64,000 bases of DNA from Prolixibacteraceae bacterium. Its GTDB lineage: Bacteria > Bacteroidota > Bacteroidia > Bacteroidales > Prolixibacteraceae. The position numbers and the translations under genes are program-made. The first letter of the stretch is position 1, and each line of letters begins with the position of its first letter. The notes below the pieces were generated by a model that was not told the DNA's origin, ran no database searches, and saw nothing but the letters and a program-made list of their open reading frames with translations. The stretch spans positions 248,001-312,000 of the forward strand of contig CP081303.1 in NCBI GenBank assembly GCA_019720755.1, in the 5' to 3' direction. Positions 62,408 to 64,000 of this stretch are shown here, in pieces.

Positions 62408-63394
62408 CTATTTTGATTTAAGGATATTCTCTTGTATAAATTTTAATGTCATTTTCTCTACACGAACCCAGCTGTGCGATTGAAGTCCATTGGCTATCAC
62501 ATGTGTGTCTGCATTAGGAAAAAGAATAAGCTCTTTCTTCTCTGATCCTAAAAGAGGAATCATCTCTTTAATAGCCTTTACGCTAACTGTGTTGTCCTCG
62601 TGTTTCTCATCTTTATAGTAGGCTCCTACAAATGTTGGGCAAGTCACTTTTGAAAATGTCTCTTTATTCATGGTTTGATCTAGTAGCTGTTGAAGATAGA
62701 CCATGCCTTCTACTCTATATTTCTGATACCAATATTGCGCAATTTTACCTGTATCATGAAATGTTCTAAAATTTCCTCCCATTGCCATCTTTGCGATGTC
62801 TAGTCCCCAAGGTTTTGAGAGAAGTCTTGCTTCGGCTTGTTTAATCACAATATTAGGGGAGTATAATATTAAACCATCTACAAGTTCGGGGAAGTCCGCT
62901 GCTAGTTTTAAAGACAATGTTCCTCCAGTAGAAGTGCTCATGATAATCACTTTTTTTCCTAGTTGGTGGGCTATCATCAAAGCTTCTTTTGCTGAGTCAT
63001 ATAGCAGATTCGGTTTCATATCTAATAGAGGGTTATCCTCCACCAATCCATGGTCATGAAGACGTGCAAAGAATGCATTGGCTTTCATGTCGTTTGCAAT
63101 ATTCATGTTTATTGGAGCACCTTCGTACCATGATGCGGAGAATCCATGAAGATAAAGTAAAACGTAATCTGTGGCTTCTTTAGTGTTCGGATTATTCCAA
63201 ATAATACGAGCTTCGTTGTCATCTTTTATATTTACTTTACTCTCTCTTTGTTGTATCCATTCTTCTAATTCTTTTCCACTTTTATCCACATTGGGTAGCT
63301 CAAGCGATAGGTCATATTGTTCCATTTTCGGTCCGACGAAGTACCCAACTATTAGAAAAATAATACAAACTATCAGTACCTTAATCTTTTTCAT
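62408..63394 (-). CDS. Membrane-anchored alpha/beta hydrolase
   Basis: The 328-residue protein has one N-terminal membrane segment (about 4-21), an oxyanion region YLLLYLHGFSAS, and a nucleophile elbow STSTGGTLSL in place of the usual GxSxG (the first Gly is Ser). Late motifs LILFPNADTHVIANG supply the catalytic His, and YYKDEKHEDNTV contains an acidic residue at the expected place. It resembles carboxylesterase or monoacylglycerol lipase-type enzymes; the substrate is unknown. It is a single-gene unit. Confidence 0.75.
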   Translation of the reverse strand: MKKIKVLIVCIIFLIVGYFVGPKMEQYDLSLELPNVDKSGKELEEWIQQRESKVNIKDDNEARIIWNNPNTKEATDYVLLYLHGFSASWYEGAPINMNIANDMKANAFFARLHDHGLVEDNPLLDMKPNLLYDSAKEALMIAHQLGKKVIIMSTSTGGTLSLKLAADFPELVDGLILYSPNIVIKQAEARLLSKPWGLDIAKMAMGGNFRTFHDTGKIAQYWYQKYRVEGMVYLQQLLDQTMNKETFSKVTCPTFVGAYYKDEKHEDNTVSVKAIKEMIPLLGSEKKELILFPNADTHVIANGLQSHSWVRVEKMTLKFIQENILKSK

Positions 63395-63866
63395 ATATCT
63401 TATGTTTTACTTCAAAACTACTATTTATGGCTTTTGTTTTACTAAAATTAATCACTTTTTGATCATTATGCTCAAATGTTCTATTTTTAGATAAAAACAA
63501 TCGTACTTGTAATATGTTGATATCTAATCATATAAAGTGAAGTGGTATGTGGTAATTTAATTCTCCTGATATAAAATTAACAATAATTAACTTTATCGCA
63601 TTGTGATTACTCTTAAATTTGATTCAATTTGTCAGGATAACAAAGACTGCTATATCTATTTGTTCGTATTCATTGATACATTTAGCTTTAAGAAAGATCT
63701 TTGGGAAAAGAAAGAATAAAATGTTAGATTGTTTACTACCCCCATCTCGAATAATTGATAAGAATGAATCCCTATTCATTCGTTCTGCTATTCACATCTA
63801 ATGTTGCTACCCCCCGTTAAGGATTTATAATAAATTGAAACCATCACTCTGAAAAAATATATTTTA
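63395..63866. other. Intergenic stretch before the carboxylase gene
   Basis: No gene is supported here. A 60-codon frame at 63619-63801 lacks a ribosome site and recognisable features. Promoters for the divergent hydrolase and carboxylase genes should be in this stretch, but I cannot locate them with confidence. Confidence 0.4.
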
Positions 63867-64000
63867 ATGAAAGATAATAGAATACATTACAAGAGATTCA
63901 ACGAACGCGATCAGAGGTTTAATGAAAGATTTGATGATGCTTACTTTGAACGTCAACATGCCAAAGGGAAATTGACTGCCATCGAACGTATCGATATTTT
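63867..64000 (+). CDS. Acyl-CoA carboxylase beta subunit (3' truncated by window end)
   Basis: The frame from ATG 63867 runs to the window end (44 full codons). After a short polar start, FERQHAKGKLTAIERIDI at about 28-45 is the conserved N-terminal signature of the carboxyltransferase subunit of propionyl-CoA/methylmalonyl-CoA carboxylases (consensus QHAKGKLTARERI). In Bacteroidota this protein takes part in the succinate-propionate pathway or in propionyl-CoA carboxylation. The alpha/biotin partner would be downstream. Confidence 0.8.
   Translation, partial: MKDNRIHYKRFNERDQRFNERFDDAYFERQHAKGKLTAIERIDI

Noticed and set aside
63619-63801. 60-codon frame before the carboxylase gene
   Set aside because: No recognisable features and it lies in AT-rich intergenic DNA where the promoters are expected.

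Overview
The window is chromosomal DNA from a Bacteroidota bacterium, most likely class Bacteroidia and probably a marine Marinilabiliales/Prolixibacteraceae-type lineage. The evidence is a SusD-family lipoprotein, a Porin_10 barrel, HmuY/HmuR/HmuS heme genes, OstA-like and SurA-like envelope genes, the purH-mreBCD-mrdA-rodA order, AT-rich DNA, and promoters matching the Bacteroidota -7 box TAnnTTTG. I cannot place it to genus. No rRNA, tRNA, CRISPR array, phage or intact insertion sequence was seen.

Layout. 1-6.3 kb: the 3' end of a SusD-like gene, a 1.6 kb gene-free gap, an outer-membrane porin and an MltF-like transglycosylase. 6.3-10.2 kb: Nudix CoA pyrophosphatase, LolC/E-type permease and LPG-flippase-like protein on the minus strand, then ksgA. 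10.9-18.2 kb: purH and the rod-shape genes mreB, mreC, mreD, mrdA, rodA. 18.4-25.5 kb: a KamA-family radical SAM gene, two envelope hypotheticals, uraA-type permease and recJ. 26-31.1 kb: lysS-gpsA-pgi, then an EamA transporter. 31-42.2 kb: mixed housekeeping genes (coaD, aspartate kinase, patatin, apbE, HAD hydrolase, proline dehydrogenase, OmpH/Skp-like, glycosyltransferase) and two tiny membrane proteins.

42.2-57.4 kb is the most interesting part: eleven consecutive minus-strand genes. In transcription order they are a hemerythrin-like protein, a LuxR-type regulator whose receiver has lost its phosphorylation residues, HmuR (TonB receptor), HmuY (heme-binding lipoprotein), two further lipoproteins sharing an FKxGxMP motif, a PepSY membrane protein with internal duplication, HmuS (CobN-like, membrane-anchored at both ends), HmuT (about 7 TM), HmuU (ExbB/TolQ/MotA-like) and HmuV (DUF2149). 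I read this as a complete anaerobic heme-iron acquisition system: capture at the surface, import through HmuR, and metal removal by HmuS, with HmuUV supplying proton-motive energy and the PepSY protein a candidate electron source. The core hmuRYSTUV set is known from Porphyromonas and Bacteroides; the lipoprotein pair, the PepSY protein and the upstream regulator pair are the less described parts.

57.4-64 kb: a gene-poor kilobase with short repeats, then periplasmic chaperone genes (SurA-like lipoprotein, SurA), an OstA/LptA-like gene, an alpha/beta hydrolase, and the first 134 bases of an acyl-CoA carboxylase beta subunit. Three intergenic repeat structures (10.4, 50.3 and 57.9 kb) are unexplained.
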